A stretch of 64,000 bases of DNA from Pedobacter sp. ASV17 (GTDB taxonomy: Bacteria > Bacteroidota > Bacteroidia > Sphingobacteriales > Sphingobacteriaceae), in contig NZ_JAELTX010000007.1 in assembly GCF_016429065.1 (NCBI RefSeq), positions 1 through 64,000 on the forward strand. The letters run 5' to 3'. How positions within the stretch are numbered: position 1 is the first letter of the stretch; every line of letters begins with the position of its first letter. Both the position numbers and the translations under genes were made by a program. A model generated the notes under the pieces. That model worked only from the letters and a program-made list of their open reading frames with translations. It was not told the origin of the DNA and ran no database searches. Shown one piece after another: positions 16,733 through 25,464 of the stretch.

Positions 16733-18214
16733 ATGGCTCAGAAAAATAACGACGAAATTTTTAAGAATGTAATCTCTCATGCGAAGGAATATGGTTTTGT
16801 GTTCCAAAGCAGTGAAATATATGATGGTTTAAGTGCGGTTTACGACTATGGACAGTTGGGTGCCGAGCTTAAAAACAACCTAAAAACTTACTGGTGGAAA
16901 GCAATGGTGCAAATGCACGAGAACATTGTGGGTATTGATGCCGCCATTTTTATGCATCCAAAGGTTTGGAAGGCAAGTGGGCACGTGGATGGTTTTAACG
17001 ACCCAATGATTGACAACAAGGATAGCAAAAAACGCTACCGTGCGGATCAGTTGTTGGAAGATAAAATTGCCAAGTACGAAAAAGACGGCAAAACAGAGAA
17101 AGCGGCGAAACTACAAGCTGATATGGACGATGCTTTAAAAGCTGAGGACTTGCCACGTTTGAAAGTTTTGATTGAAGAGCACGAAATTGCCTGTCCAGTT
17201 AGTGGTACCAGAAATTGGACAGATGTACGTCAATTTAACTTGATGTTCAGTACACAGTTTGGTGCTATGGCCGAGGGCAGTGACGTAGTTTATTTACGTC
17301 CAGAAACGGCACAAGGTATTTTTGTGAACTTTTTAAATGTGCAAAAAACAGGAAGGATGAAAATTCCTTTTGGTATTGCGCAAATTGGTAAGGCTTTTAG
17401 GAACGAGGTGATTGCTCGTCAGTTCATTATGCGTATGCGTGAGTTTGAACAGATGGAGATGCAGTTTTTTGTTCGCCCAGGTGAAGATAAAAAGTGGTTT
17501 GAATATTGGAAAGAGGCTCGTTTGAAATGGCACAAGGCTATTGGCACGGCTCCTGAAAAATATCGTTACCACGACCACGTGAAGTTGGCGCACTATGCCA
17601 ATGCCGCTACCGATATTGAATTTGAATTTCCCTTTGGCTTTAAAGAGGTTGAGGGTATCCACAGCAGAACTGATTTTGACTTGTCGCAACACCAAGAGTT
17701 TAGCGGTAAAAAAATGCAGTATTTTGATGCAGAGCTTGATGAGAACGGAAAGCCTTATGGCAACTATGTTCCTTATGTAATTGAAACTTCGATTGGTTTG
17801 GACAGGATGTTCTTGTTAACGATGATCAATGCTTTGGAAGAGGAGGATTTAAGTACGCCAGAAAAACAAGACAGCAGAACGTTGTTGCGTTTACATCCTG
17901 CATTGGCACCTATTAAAGCGGCTATTTTCCCTTTAACCAAAAAAGATGGTTTACCTGAAAAGGCCCGTGAGATTATGGATCATTTGAAATTTGATTTTAA
18001 CTGCATATACGAGGAGAAAGATGCCATTGGAAAACGTTACCGCCGCCAAGATGCCATTGGTACACCTTTCTGTATTACGGTTGACCACCAAACTTTAGAA
18101 GACAATACGGTGACCATTCGTCACCGCGATACCATGGAACAACAACGTATTGAAATTAAGGATTTGCACTGGACTATTGAAAGCAAGGTAAGCTGGAGAA
18201 GCTTGTTGAGCTAA
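16733..18214 (+). CDS. glyS: Glycyl-tRNA synthetase (dimeric alpha2 type)
   Basis: This 493-residue class II aminoacyl-tRNA synthetase charges tRNA-Gly. The N-terminal FKNVISHAKEYGFVFQSSEIYDGLSAVYDYGQLG (residues 10-44) is diagnostic of the single-chain alpha2 GlyRS rather than the alpha2beta2 GlyQ/GlyS form. Motif 2 is QIGKAFRNEV near 218-227 and motif 3 is IETSIGLDRMFLL near 350-362. The anticodon-binding domain occupies about 385-490. The ATG is preceded closely by a promoter-like TAACTTTG. A strong terminator follows. It is intact and monocistronic. Confidence 0.95.
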   Translation: MAQKNNDEIFKNVISHAKEYGFVFQSSEIYDGLSAVYDYGQLGAELKNNLKTYWWKAMVQMHENIVGIDAAIFMHPKVWKASGHVDGFNDPMIDNKDSKKRYRADQLLEDKIAKYEKDGKTEKAAKLQADMDDALKAEDLPRLKVLIEEHEIACPVSGTRNWTDVRQFNLMFSTQFGAMAEGSDVVYLRPETAQGIFVNFLNVQKTGRMKIPFGIAQIGKAFRNEVIARQFIMRMREFEQMEMQFFVRPGEDKKWFEYWKEARLKWHKAIGTAPEKYRYHDHVKLAHYANAATDIEFEFPFGFKEVEGIHSRTDFDLSQHQEFSGKKMQYFDAELDENGKPYGNYVPYVIETSIGLDRMFLLTMINALEEEDLSTPEKQDSRTLLRLHPALAPIKAAIFPLTKKDGLPEKAREIMDHLKFDFNCIYEEKDAIGKRYRRQDAIGTPFCITVDHQTLEDNTVTIRHRDTMEQQRIEIKDLHWTIESKVSWRSLLS

Positions 18215-18245
18215 TTTTTTTTAACTTAAAAAGCCACTATATTTA

Positions 18246-18283
18246 TCCAGAAGATTGATTTACCGATCAACTTCTGGATTTTT
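18246..18283 (+). terminator. Terminator after glyS
   Basis: TCCAGAAGATTGAT pairs with ATCAACTTCTGGA around a TTACCG loop and is followed by TTTTTT. It lies about 30 bases past the glyS stop. Confidence 0.85.
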
Positions 18284-18297
18284 TATTTTAACACTCT

Positions 18298-21200
18298 ATG
18301 CTTCGGAAGGTCTTTGCGTTTTTACTCCTTATTTTCTTATATCAGCATTCTTTTGCAGAAGTTTTTACCGTTACGACCAACAGCGATAGCGGTGCGGGAT
18401 CACTTAGGGATGCAATTAACAAATCAAATGCGAACGGCAATTCAGAAATCGACTACATTTATTTTAACATTCCTGGAAATACTACGGAAGACCATACCAT
18501 AAAGCTACAAACTGAACTCCCGGATATCAATACTGATATTATTATTGATGGAAGTACACAATCTGGTGATTTCGCGTCGCTTAACAAGGCGAAAATTATA
18601 ATAGATGGTGAAAATTTTATCGTCGCTCCTTTCATAAGTACGGGAATTTTTAAGATTAATGGCGTACGGCAGTTTGAAATGTATGGCTTAGTAATTAGAA
18701 ATTTTTACTCGGATTTTATTGGAAACAATATCTCCACAAGTGCCTTATTTTTTACTAAAAACACTTCGATAGTTAGGATAGGCAGGGCAGATAAAGGAAA
18801 TGTGTTTTATAATGTATATGGTTTAAATATGCAACGTGATGGCGTAAACAAAGGCTCCATTACGAATCTTCAATTCATGGGCAACTTTGTGGGGGTATAT
18901 GAAGATGGAATCAAGATTGCCAACCAAGTCAACAGCTCCGTTAACATGTATCGGGTATCAAAAGCAATAATAGGTGGTCCCAACAAAGCTGATGGGAATG
19001 TTATCTATGGTCTATTTGCAGGTTATGCTGCTATTGAGAATGAACTTGTTATTGGCCAGTTAGACTATTTGGTTCAAAATAATATTTTCTACGCTAACAT
19101 AAATGAAGAAAGACCAGGAATAGCTGGAAATATTGGGAATATTGCGATGGGCTTTTCTGCTGATCAACGCTTATCCCATCCAGCAGATATAGTGATGAGG
19201 ATAGTTGACAATGTTTTTGGCGTGGGGCTTAGCCTATCTGGTTTAGATAATGCCGATATCTTTATCGGAAGAAATTCTTTCGGAGTTTCTAAAAATCTGG
19301 CACATCAGCTACCTTTATTCACTCAGGCACTTTCACTAAGATCAATCACGGGAAAAATACTTATTGGTGGTCCAACTACAGACCAAGCAAATAACTTTAC
19401 CAATACCAACAGTTACCCAACCTATCAAAAGCTCTTCCCTGGAGCTGTTTGGGTTGAGCAGTGCGACAAAGTTGAACTAAGCCACAACTCTTTTTTCTGT
19501 AATCCAGAAATGCCTTTCCTGCATTCTCAAACTGGTCCATTTGCAAAACCGATAGAAGCACTACTAGATAATGTGACCAGCAATTCTGTATCAGGCAGAA
19601 GCAAGCCAGGAGCTAGAATTGAACTATTCTATTCGGATCCTGAGTGTACCAATTGCCAACCTAAACGTTATTTTGCTACTGTAACTGCCGATGCAAATGG
19701 CAACTGGGTTTACAACGGCACTTTGGAAAGTGGCTATTCTATACTTGCTGGGGCTACCTTAAATGGCGTTTCTTCGGAATTTTCAGATCCGAGAATATAT
19801 AAGCTAACTCCAGGCCAAGAATTTAAAGTAACCCCGCAAACCTGTAATACTGATAATGGTAAAATAGAGGGCACATACCTAGTAAACGTAAATAGAGTAG
19901 AGTGGCTTGATGAGGCTGGAAATGTAGTGGGCACACAACCCGAATTAAAAGATGTTCCTGCTGGAAAGTACCGTTTGAAAGCTTACCAATTTGGTTGTAT
20001 CATTTATTCTGAATGGGTAATTGTTGCAGATAATAGGCCCCAACTCGGTTTTACTGGTATTCCAAACATCGTTCATCCTTCATGCAATAACTTAGGATCG
20101 ATTTTAAATTTATACCCGAACTATTACAAAGAGTTGTATTGGTTGGACGAGCAGGGAAACGAAGTAGGCAGGTATAGAGAATTGACCAATGTTCCAGCAG
20201 GAAAGTATACCTTGCGCTTAGTTGGCGAATGTATCACCAGAGATTTTGGGCCATATGTATTAACTAGCTCCAGCGGACCGTCAGCCAATTATGCCAACAT
20301 TCAGGTAAACAACACCAATTGCACCTCAAATAGTGGCAGTATAAAAGGTATAATCGCAAATAGTACAGGTACATTAACTTATAAATGGACCAATGAAAGA
20401 CTTCAAACAGTAAGTACCAATCTGGATTTGGAAAACGTTGGTGCAGGCAGTTACAAATTGGAAATTAAAGATGGTAGTGCTTGCCCTCCTATTATTTCTC
20501 AAGTTTACCGTGTCGATGTTGACGGCGGCATAACCATCAACCAATCTAACGTAAACATTAAGAAAACAGCATGCAATATACCTAATGGCTTTATAAAAGG
20601 CATCACGACTATCGGAGCAACTAGCTTTACTTGGGTAGACAGACAAGGAAGAGTACTCGCCTCAACTCAAGACTTAGAAAATGTGGCTGCTGGTGAATAT
20701 AAACTAATTGCGAAAAATGAAACTGGCTGCATTGAAGAAAGCAACTTTTATGAAGTGAACGAATTTCAGCCCAGAATATTCCCCGTATATTCAATTCAAT
20801 CTACCGACGCGAGCTGTGGACTAAACAACGCTTTTGTTTCTTTTTCTGGCAGTGCTGATATCAACATAAAGGGTATACGATGGATTGACAAAAACAATCA
20901 ATTAATAAGTACAAATGCAAGAGTTGACAATTTGGGAGACGGTACCTATAGACTATTTTTAAAAGATGAAAATGGCTGCGAAGTTTTGTACCAATCTTTA
21001 ACCATTGATAGGGTACCTACGCTAAATGCTGATCAGAGCAAACTAAAAACAACACCTGATTTATGCCGACAGCAGATTGCCTCCATAAAAGGGATTACGA
21101 TTACGGGAGGCAAACCGCCTTACGTTTACAGCTGGAGAGACCAGAACCAACAACAGATTAGTAACCGATTAGAAATTACAAACCTAGCTGCCGGAACTTA

Positions 21201-21786
21201 TACACTTCATGTTACCGACGCTCTAAATTGTGAAATTGAACCTATCTCCTACACTGTTTACAATCAGGCTAGCCAGTTGGCCACCCCTTCTTTCGACCCC
21301 GTAAGTATATGCGCACCTATGACGGTGAACGTGTCTGCTAAAAACAAAGTATCAAATGGAAAGTACAGGTTATACTCATCTTTAACGGCAACCACTCCGA
21401 TGTTAGAACAGAATAGCGGCACTTTTCAAATCGATGCAATAAACAACTCCACTTATTATGTTACCCAAATCGTTGGAGAATGCGAAAGCGAGCGAGGTGC
21501 TATTCATATTGAATTAAATGGTGCAGAATTAAAAATTCCTAATTCATTTTCTCCAAATGACGATGGGATCAATGATTTTTGGAGCATCCCTGATTTTGAC
21601 AAATATCCCAATGCAAAAGTCAAGGTGTTTAATAGAACCGGTAACAAAGTATTTGATTATTCTGGATCTGCGTTGAAATTTGATGGAAAATACAATGGTA
21701 CTAAGTTACCAACCGGAGTGTATTATTATATTATTTCACTATCAGACAATTGTCGACAAATATCTGGCAGCTTGTTGATTTTATGA
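18298..21786 (+). CDS. Large T9SS-exported surface protein with Ig-like repeats and type B sorting domain
   Basis: The 1162-residue protein has a signal peptide MLRKVFAFLLLIFLYQHSFAE. A parallel-beta-helix-like region spans about 22-430, opening VFTVTTNSDSGAGSLRDAINKSN, a typical right-handed beta-helix start. Six ~75-residue repeats of the SprB/Ig-like kind lie at about 512-985, each with W-x-D, an AGxYxL motif and two bracketing Cys. The end (1078-1162) is a type B gliding-motility C-terminal domain: IPNSFSPNDDGINDFW, VKVFNRTGNKVFDY, LPTGVYYYII. That domain directs export through the type IX secretion system. It is probably an adhesin-like surface protein. It stands alone, with terminators on both sides. 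Confidence 0.88.
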   Translation: MLRKVFAFLLLIFLYQHSFAEVFTVTTNSDSGAGSLRDAINKSNANGNSEIDYIYFNIPGNTTEDHTIKLQTELPDINTDIIIDGSTQSGDFASLNKAKIIIDGENFIVAPFISTGIFKINGVRQFEMYGLVIRNFYSDFIGNNISTSALFFTKNTSIVRIGRADKGNVFYNVYGLNMQRDGVNKGSITNLQFMGNFVGVYEDGIKIANQVNSSVNMYRVSKAIIGGPNKADGNVIYGLFAGYAAIENELVIGQLDYLVQNNIFYANINEERPGIAGNIGNIAMGFSADQRLSHPADIVMRIVDNVFGVGLSLSGLDNADIFIGRNSFGVSKNLAHQLPLFTQALSLRSITGKILIGGPTTDQANNFTNTNSYPTYQKLFPGAVWVEQCDKVELSHNSFFCNPEMPFLHSQTGPFAKPIEALLDNVTSNSVSGRSKPGARIELFYSDPECTNCQPKRYFATVTADANGNWVYNGTLESGYSILAGATLNGVSSEFSDPRIYKLTPGQEFKVTPQTCNTDNGKIEGTYLVNVNRVEWLDEAGNVVGTQPELKDVPAGKYRLKAYQFGCIIYSEWVIVADNRPQLGFTGIPNIVHPSCNNLGSILNLYPNYYKELYWLDEQGNEVGRYRELTNVPAGKYTLRLVGECITRDFGPYVLTSSSGPSANYANIQVNNTNCTSNSGSIKGIIANSTGTLTYKWTNERLQTVSTNLDLENVGAGSYKLEIKDGSACPPIISQVYRVDVDGGITINQSNVNIKKTACNIPNGFIKGITTIGATSFTWVDRQGRVLASTQDLENVAAGEYKLIAKNETGCIEESNFYEVNEFQPRIFPVYSIQSTDASCGLNNAFVSFSGSADINIKGIRWIDKNNQLISTNARVDNLGDGTYRLFLKDENGCEVLYQSLTIDRVPTLNADQSKLKTTPDLCRQQIASIKGITITGGKPPYVYSWRDQNQQQISNRLEITNLAAGTYTLHVTDALNCEIEPISYTVYNQASQLATPSFDPVSICAPMTVNVSAKNKVSNGKYRLYSSLTATTPMLEQNSGTFQIDAINNSTYYVTQIVGECESERGAIHIELNGAELKIPNSFSPNDDGINDFWSIPDFDKYPNAKVKVFNRTGNKVFDYSGSALKFDGKYNGTKLPTGVYYYIISLSDNCRQISGSLLIL

Positions 21787-21826
21787 TGACTATTAAATCG
21801 TCGATATATTTATTTTAACACATAAT

Positions 21827-21859
21827 AAAAAAAGTCCCGTATGTACGGGACTTTTTTTT
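21827..21859 (+). terminator. Terminator after the 18298-21786 surface-protein gene
   Basis: An A-run, GTCCCGTA, TG loop, TACGGGAC and a T-run of eight form a near-perfect stem. It is another member of the GTCCCG terminator type. Confidence 0.88.
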
Positions 21860-21973
21860 ATTACTCAAAGTTATACTCATTTTGAGAATATTTTTCAAAT
21901 ATGATTTGACAAGTAGCAAATAATTAGTTAATTATGTGAAATTTTTCAACCCATTTAAGTTTTCGACACTCTT

Positions 21974-22891
21974 ATGAGGAACATCATTGCTAAGGCAAGT
22001 TTATTTTGCCTACTCCTTCTTACATTTTCTTGCGCAAAGAAAACGGAATATATAGATCCTGGTATCAATACCACACATCCATCCTTAAAAGCAAAAGTTA
22101 ACGGGAAATTGGTTAATTGCGAGATGACCAGTGCAGCACTTTATAACGAGTCGCCAAAAGTAATGGTAATTATGGGCAGCAAAGGAACTGAAATTTTCAG
22201 TTTAGACATCAGCGATTTTAAAGGTGTTGGCACCTATAGCTTAAATAATGGAGCCGCTACCTATGTGCTGAGTTCACAAGGCAACTTATCTAGCTATAGC
22301 TCTACACAAGGCATTGTAAAAATTACGACTTCTACAGATAAGAAAATCACAGGTACTTTTGAATTTAAATGTATAAATGACGACGATCAATCTGAAAAGA
22401 CGATTAGTGAAGGGTCATTTAGTTTAAATGTCACCACGTACGGCACAGATCCAGGCACAAATCCTAATCCTGGTACAAATCCTGATCCAGGGACGAACCC
22501 CAATCCAGGAACTAGTACCAGCATGAGTGCAAAAATAAATGGCACTTTACTAAATCTTGATGGTGATGGCAAATTGATAAAAAGCTCCCTCATTGGTGAT
22601 ATGATGATGATTACTGGTAACAGCGGGACAAAATCAATTTCACTTAGCATTTTAAACTATCGTGGAAACGGAACATACAACGTTACAGTCTCTACTGGTT
22701 CCGCAATTTATACAGAAGACTTCTCCGCTGATGCCATGTTTACGGCAAAATCTGGAAAGATTACGATAACAAGCTCAACTGCAACTACCATAAAAGGCAC
22801 TTTCGAATTTACGGGAACTAACAGCTCCAATGCTTCTAGATCAATCACCGAAGGAAAGTTTGATGTGAGTTTCGACACCACAACAATGTAA
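21974..22891 (+). CDS. SPII lipoprotein with two DUF6252-like domains
   Basis: The 305-residue protein has the lipobox LLTFSC (Cys20). Two similar ~125-residue beta domains occupy about 35-155 and 182-302. Each has the order AKxNGxL, KGTxSLxIxxFxGxGTY, ATY, KITxS, KxTxGTFEF and IxEGxFxV. They are joined by a Pro/Asn/Gly linker, NPGTNPDPGTNPNPGT. The pattern fits the DUF6252 family of Bacteroidota lipoproteins (from memory). Function is unknown; a binding or surface-display role is only a guess. The duplication and flexible linker are clear in the sequence. A strong bidirectional terminator follows. Confidence 0.7.
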   Translation: MRNIIAKASLFCLLLLTFSCAKKTEYIDPGINTTHPSLKAKVNGKLVNCEMTSAALYNESPKVMVIMGSKGTEIFSLDISDFKGVGTYSLNNGAATYVLSSQGNLSSYSSTQGIVKITTSTDKKITGTFEFKCINDDDQSEKTISEGSFSLNVTTYGTDPGTNPNPGTNPDPGTNPNPGTSTSMSAKINGTLLNLDGDGKLIKSSLIGDMMMITGNSGTKSISLSILNYRGNGTYNVTVSTGSAIYTEDFSADAMFTAKSGKITITSSTATTIKGTFEFTGTNSSNASRSITEGKFDVSFDTTTM

Positions 22892-22914
22892 ACATCAAAC
22901 AAATGATAAATAAG

Positions 22915-22952
22915 AAAAGTCCCGTCCTGCATTTGCGGGACGGGACTTTTTT
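22915..22952. terminator. Bidirectional terminator between the DUF6252 lipoprotein and arsC-like gene
   Basis: AAAAGTCCCGTCC pairs perfectly with GGACGGGACTTTT around a 9-base loop. It lies between convergent genes ending at 22891 (+) and 22956 (-), so it can serve both. Confidence 0.9.
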
Positions 22953-22955
22953 TAT

Positions 22956-23300
22956 TTATACAATACTTGCAATGGCCTCTTCGCTTCTAGCAATAACAGC
23001 CTTATTTCCTTTAATTACAATTGGCCTTTGTATCAAAATCGGATTTTCATGCATCAGGACAATTAACTCTTCATCTGACAGGTTCTTGCCTTTTACTTTT
23101 TCTTTAAAAACCGTTTCTCCAGTACGCATTAACGTTAGCGGAACGATGCCCAAAAGTTTTAAGATATTTTTCAGCTCATTCACACTTGGAGGATTTTCCA
23201 GGTAATTGATGATCGTAAGCTCCGTATTTTTGCTTTCCAAAGCACATAGTGCAGCGTTACTTTTGCTACATCTGCTATTGTGATATATTTTAATGCTCAT
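22956..23300 (-). CDS. arsC: ArsC/Spx-family thioredoxin-fold protein (arsenate reductase-like)
   Basis: The 114-residue ArsC-family protein uses a single catalytic Cys (Cys11 in YHNSRCSKS) to reduce arsenate with glutaredoxin/glutathione-type partners. RPIVIKG near residue 92 carries the anion-binding Arg. The fold and length match the arsenate reductase (glutaredoxin) family. Many members lack arsenate activity, and none of arsR, acr3 or arsB is nearby, so a role in arsenic resistance is not shown. Its start overlaps the stop of the upstream NlpC/P60 gene by one base, so the two should be co-transcribed. Confidence 0.82.
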   Translation of the reverse strand: MSIKIYHNSRCSKSNAALCALESKNTELTIINYLENPPSVNELKNILKLLGIVPLTLMRTGETVFKEKVKGKNLSDEELIVLMHENPILIQRPIVIKGNKAVIARSEEAIASIV

Positions 23301-24502
23301 TACTTTTTACTTACGTACCAATCGTGTTTTTCTAGTTTCGTAATCTCTGGTTGCCCAACTTGTGTTAAAATCCTACGTGCACCTACCAAGGTTTTGGTTT
23401 GGTATTCGTCGTAGTTTGCAGCTGTAGGTAAAATACTGCTAATCTTCACCATCCCAGCCGATTGGATAAACTCACCATTGCCCATGTAAATGGCTGTATG
23501 GCTTACCCTTCCATTACTAACTCCTCTACGTTTTGAAGCGGAAAAGAACATCAGATCTCCCGGTTTTAAGTTTTTAAGACACTTCTCCACACTGATTGAG
23601 TCGTTTTCCAACACATCCAACTTCTCTCCTACTAAAGCTTGCTGAGAGGCATCACGAGGGATAACCACACCATTTAAAAAGTAAGCTGTTTTGGTAAAGC
23701 CGCTGCAGTCTACACCTTTAATGGAAGTACCGCCCCATAAGTATGGCACGCCAATTAGCGTTTGCGCTGTTTTTAAAATCGCATCAGCATTGGGGAGTGG
23801 TCGCTTCAACCAAGCAGTATAATCGGTAGTTTGATCAGCAGGAATATAGGCTTCACGTCCATCAGGAAAAGCAACTTTAACAAAACCATTTTCTTGACCT
23901 AAGAACTTTAAGATATTACCCGCTACCAAATCAGAAACCCTAGCTGCCGTAGCGTCAGGCTTTGCAAAGGCATGCCCGTAATCATTGGTATAAACAATTT
24001 TCTTTGCGTCTTGCCACAGTTTAAAGCTGGCTTGGTTCATCGGTGCGATAGCGCCTCCATCTGTCCAAGCTAAATAACCATCGGGCGATTTCACCAAATA
24101 AAATCCACCCTGTTTTTTAAAGATTTGTATTGGAGTACCTAACAGTGTTTGGGTCATCAACTCTGCTCCGTGGAAAGGTTGGCTACGATTATTAGCCACA
24201 GAGATGGTAGTTACACCATAAATTTTATCACTTAATTGCTTTGCTGGAAGTACCACCGCAGATAGTTTGGTTTTGATATTTTCTGGAAAGGATTTTTCAA
24301 AGGCTTGTACTGCTTGTTCGGAAGTGCTTTCTATAAAAACAGAATCGGCCTTGAAACGTACATTGAAATAAACAGACCTTTTATCCGGTGCATATTTTTT
24401 CTGTACAGAATTGGCAATGGTACGATAAGCAGTAGTATCAATTTGTGCAAAAGCCGAAAAACTAAAAAGGCTACAAGCTAAAAAGAAAAAACATCTGTTC
24501 AT
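23300..24502 (-). CDS. Secreted SH3/NlpC-P60 peptidoglycan endopeptidase
   Basis: The 400-residue protein has a signal peptide ending FSAFAQ (about residue 20). Two SH3b-like domains lie at about 100-150 and 170-225. An NlpC/P60 catalytic domain follows (240-380), with Cys266 in GVDCSGFTK and His335 in VSHTAIYMGNG. Such enzymes (YkfC/DppVI-like) cleave between D-gamma-glutamyl and meso-diaminopimelate residues in peptidoglycan stem peptides. The overall layout matches the periplasmic C40 family of Bacteroidota that recycle muropeptides. It is the first gene of a pair with the ArsC-like gene (1-base overlap). Confidence 0.9.
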   Translation of the reverse strand: MNRCFFFLACSLFSFSAFAQIDTTAYRTIANSVQKKYAPDKRSVYFNVRFKADSVFIESTSEQAVQAFEKSFPENIKTKLSAVVLPAKQLSDKIYGVTTISVANNRSQPFHGAELMTQTLLGTPIQIFKKQGGFYLVKSPDGYLAWTDGGAIAPMNQASFKLWQDAKKIVYTNDYGHAFAKPDATAARVSDLVAGNILKFLGQENGFVKVAFPDGREAYIPADQTTDYTAWLKRPLPNADAILKTAQTLIGVPYLWGGTSIKGVDCSGFTKTAYFLNGVVIPRDASQQALVGEKLDVLENDSISVEKCLKNLKPGDLMFFSASKRRGVSNGRVSHTAIYMGNGEFIQSAGMVKISSILPTAANYDEYQTKTLVGARRILTQVGQPEITKLEKHDWYVSKK

Positions 24503-24600
24503 TTTTATTTATTGATGATATGAATTGTGCATAACGAAGTTACAATATATCGTGAACGAGAGGTTGCTTATTTGGTAAATAGTTAGTTAGGTTTCTTTTT

Positions 24601-25340
24601 GAACCACCTTAAACATTTAAGAACAGTTTAGTCGCATATTCAAGCTTAGATGAACTAAGGTATCTAAGGTGTTTTTAATTAGCTTTTGAACCATTAAGGC
24701 ATTAAGGGAACATTAAGTTTTATCAAGGGTCGTCTTAATTATCTTAACTTCTTAATGTTTGATTTTTTTGAATATGGCATTTCGCCAGACTTAAATGAAC
24801 TAAGGTATCTAAGGTGTTTTTAATTAGTTTTTGAACCATCAAGGCATTAAGGAACATTAAGTTTTATCAAGGGTCGTCTTAATTATCTTCATTTCTTAAT
24901 GTTTTAATTTATCAGGCACATGTTAATTTTGAACCACCTTAAACATTTAAGAACAGTTTAGCCGCATATCCAAGCTTAGGTGAACTAAGGTATCTAAGGT
25001 GTTATTTAATTAGTTTTTGAACCATTAAGGCGTTAGGGAACATTAAGTTTTATCAGGGTCGTCTTAATTATCTTCATTTCTTAATGTTTTAATTTATCAG
25101 GCACATGTTAATTTTGAACCACCTTAAACATTTAAGAACAGTTTAGTCGCATATTCAAGCTTAGATGAACTAAGGTATCTAAGGTGTTTTTAATTAGTTT
25201 TTGAACCATCAAGGCATTAGGGAACATCAAGTTTTATCAAGGGTCGTCTTAATTATCTTCATTTCTTAATGTTTAATTTTTTGAATATGGCATTTCGCCA
25301 GACTTAGATGAACTAAGATATCTAAGGTGTTTATTTAATT
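24601..25340. repeat. Mosaic tandem repeat array (five units)
   Basis: The core word tgaactaaggtatctaagg recurs at 24651, 24796, 24981, 25166 and, slightly changed, 25309; spacing is 145, 185, 185 and 143 bases. Each core is followed by aaccattaaggcattaagg and acattaag, then cttaat...cttaatgttt, which can pair with the former. Two alternative lead-ins occur: gaaccaccttaaacatttaag (units 1, 3, 4) and gaatatggcatttcgccaga (units 2, 5). There are no open frames. The array fills most of the 960-base gap before the chaA-like gene. Confidence 0.9.
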
Positions 25341-25464
25341 TATATTGACTTTACCACCGAACAATTTATCTCATCTCGGGTTTAAGGGTAGAGCTTTCTT
25401 TCTGCTAAAAAATTTTTCTATATATTTAAAAACATCCAAATCGTACACCAATTAATTGAACAAC

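Noticed and set aside
22956-23300. Arsenic-resistance operon
   Set aside because: Only the ArsC-like gene is present; no arsR, acr3 or arsB is nearby and its partner is a peptidoglycan peptidase.
24601-25340. Possible CRISPR array
   Set aside because: The repeated units are about 145-185 bases long and themselves conserved, with no unique 30-40-base spacers and no cas genes nearby.
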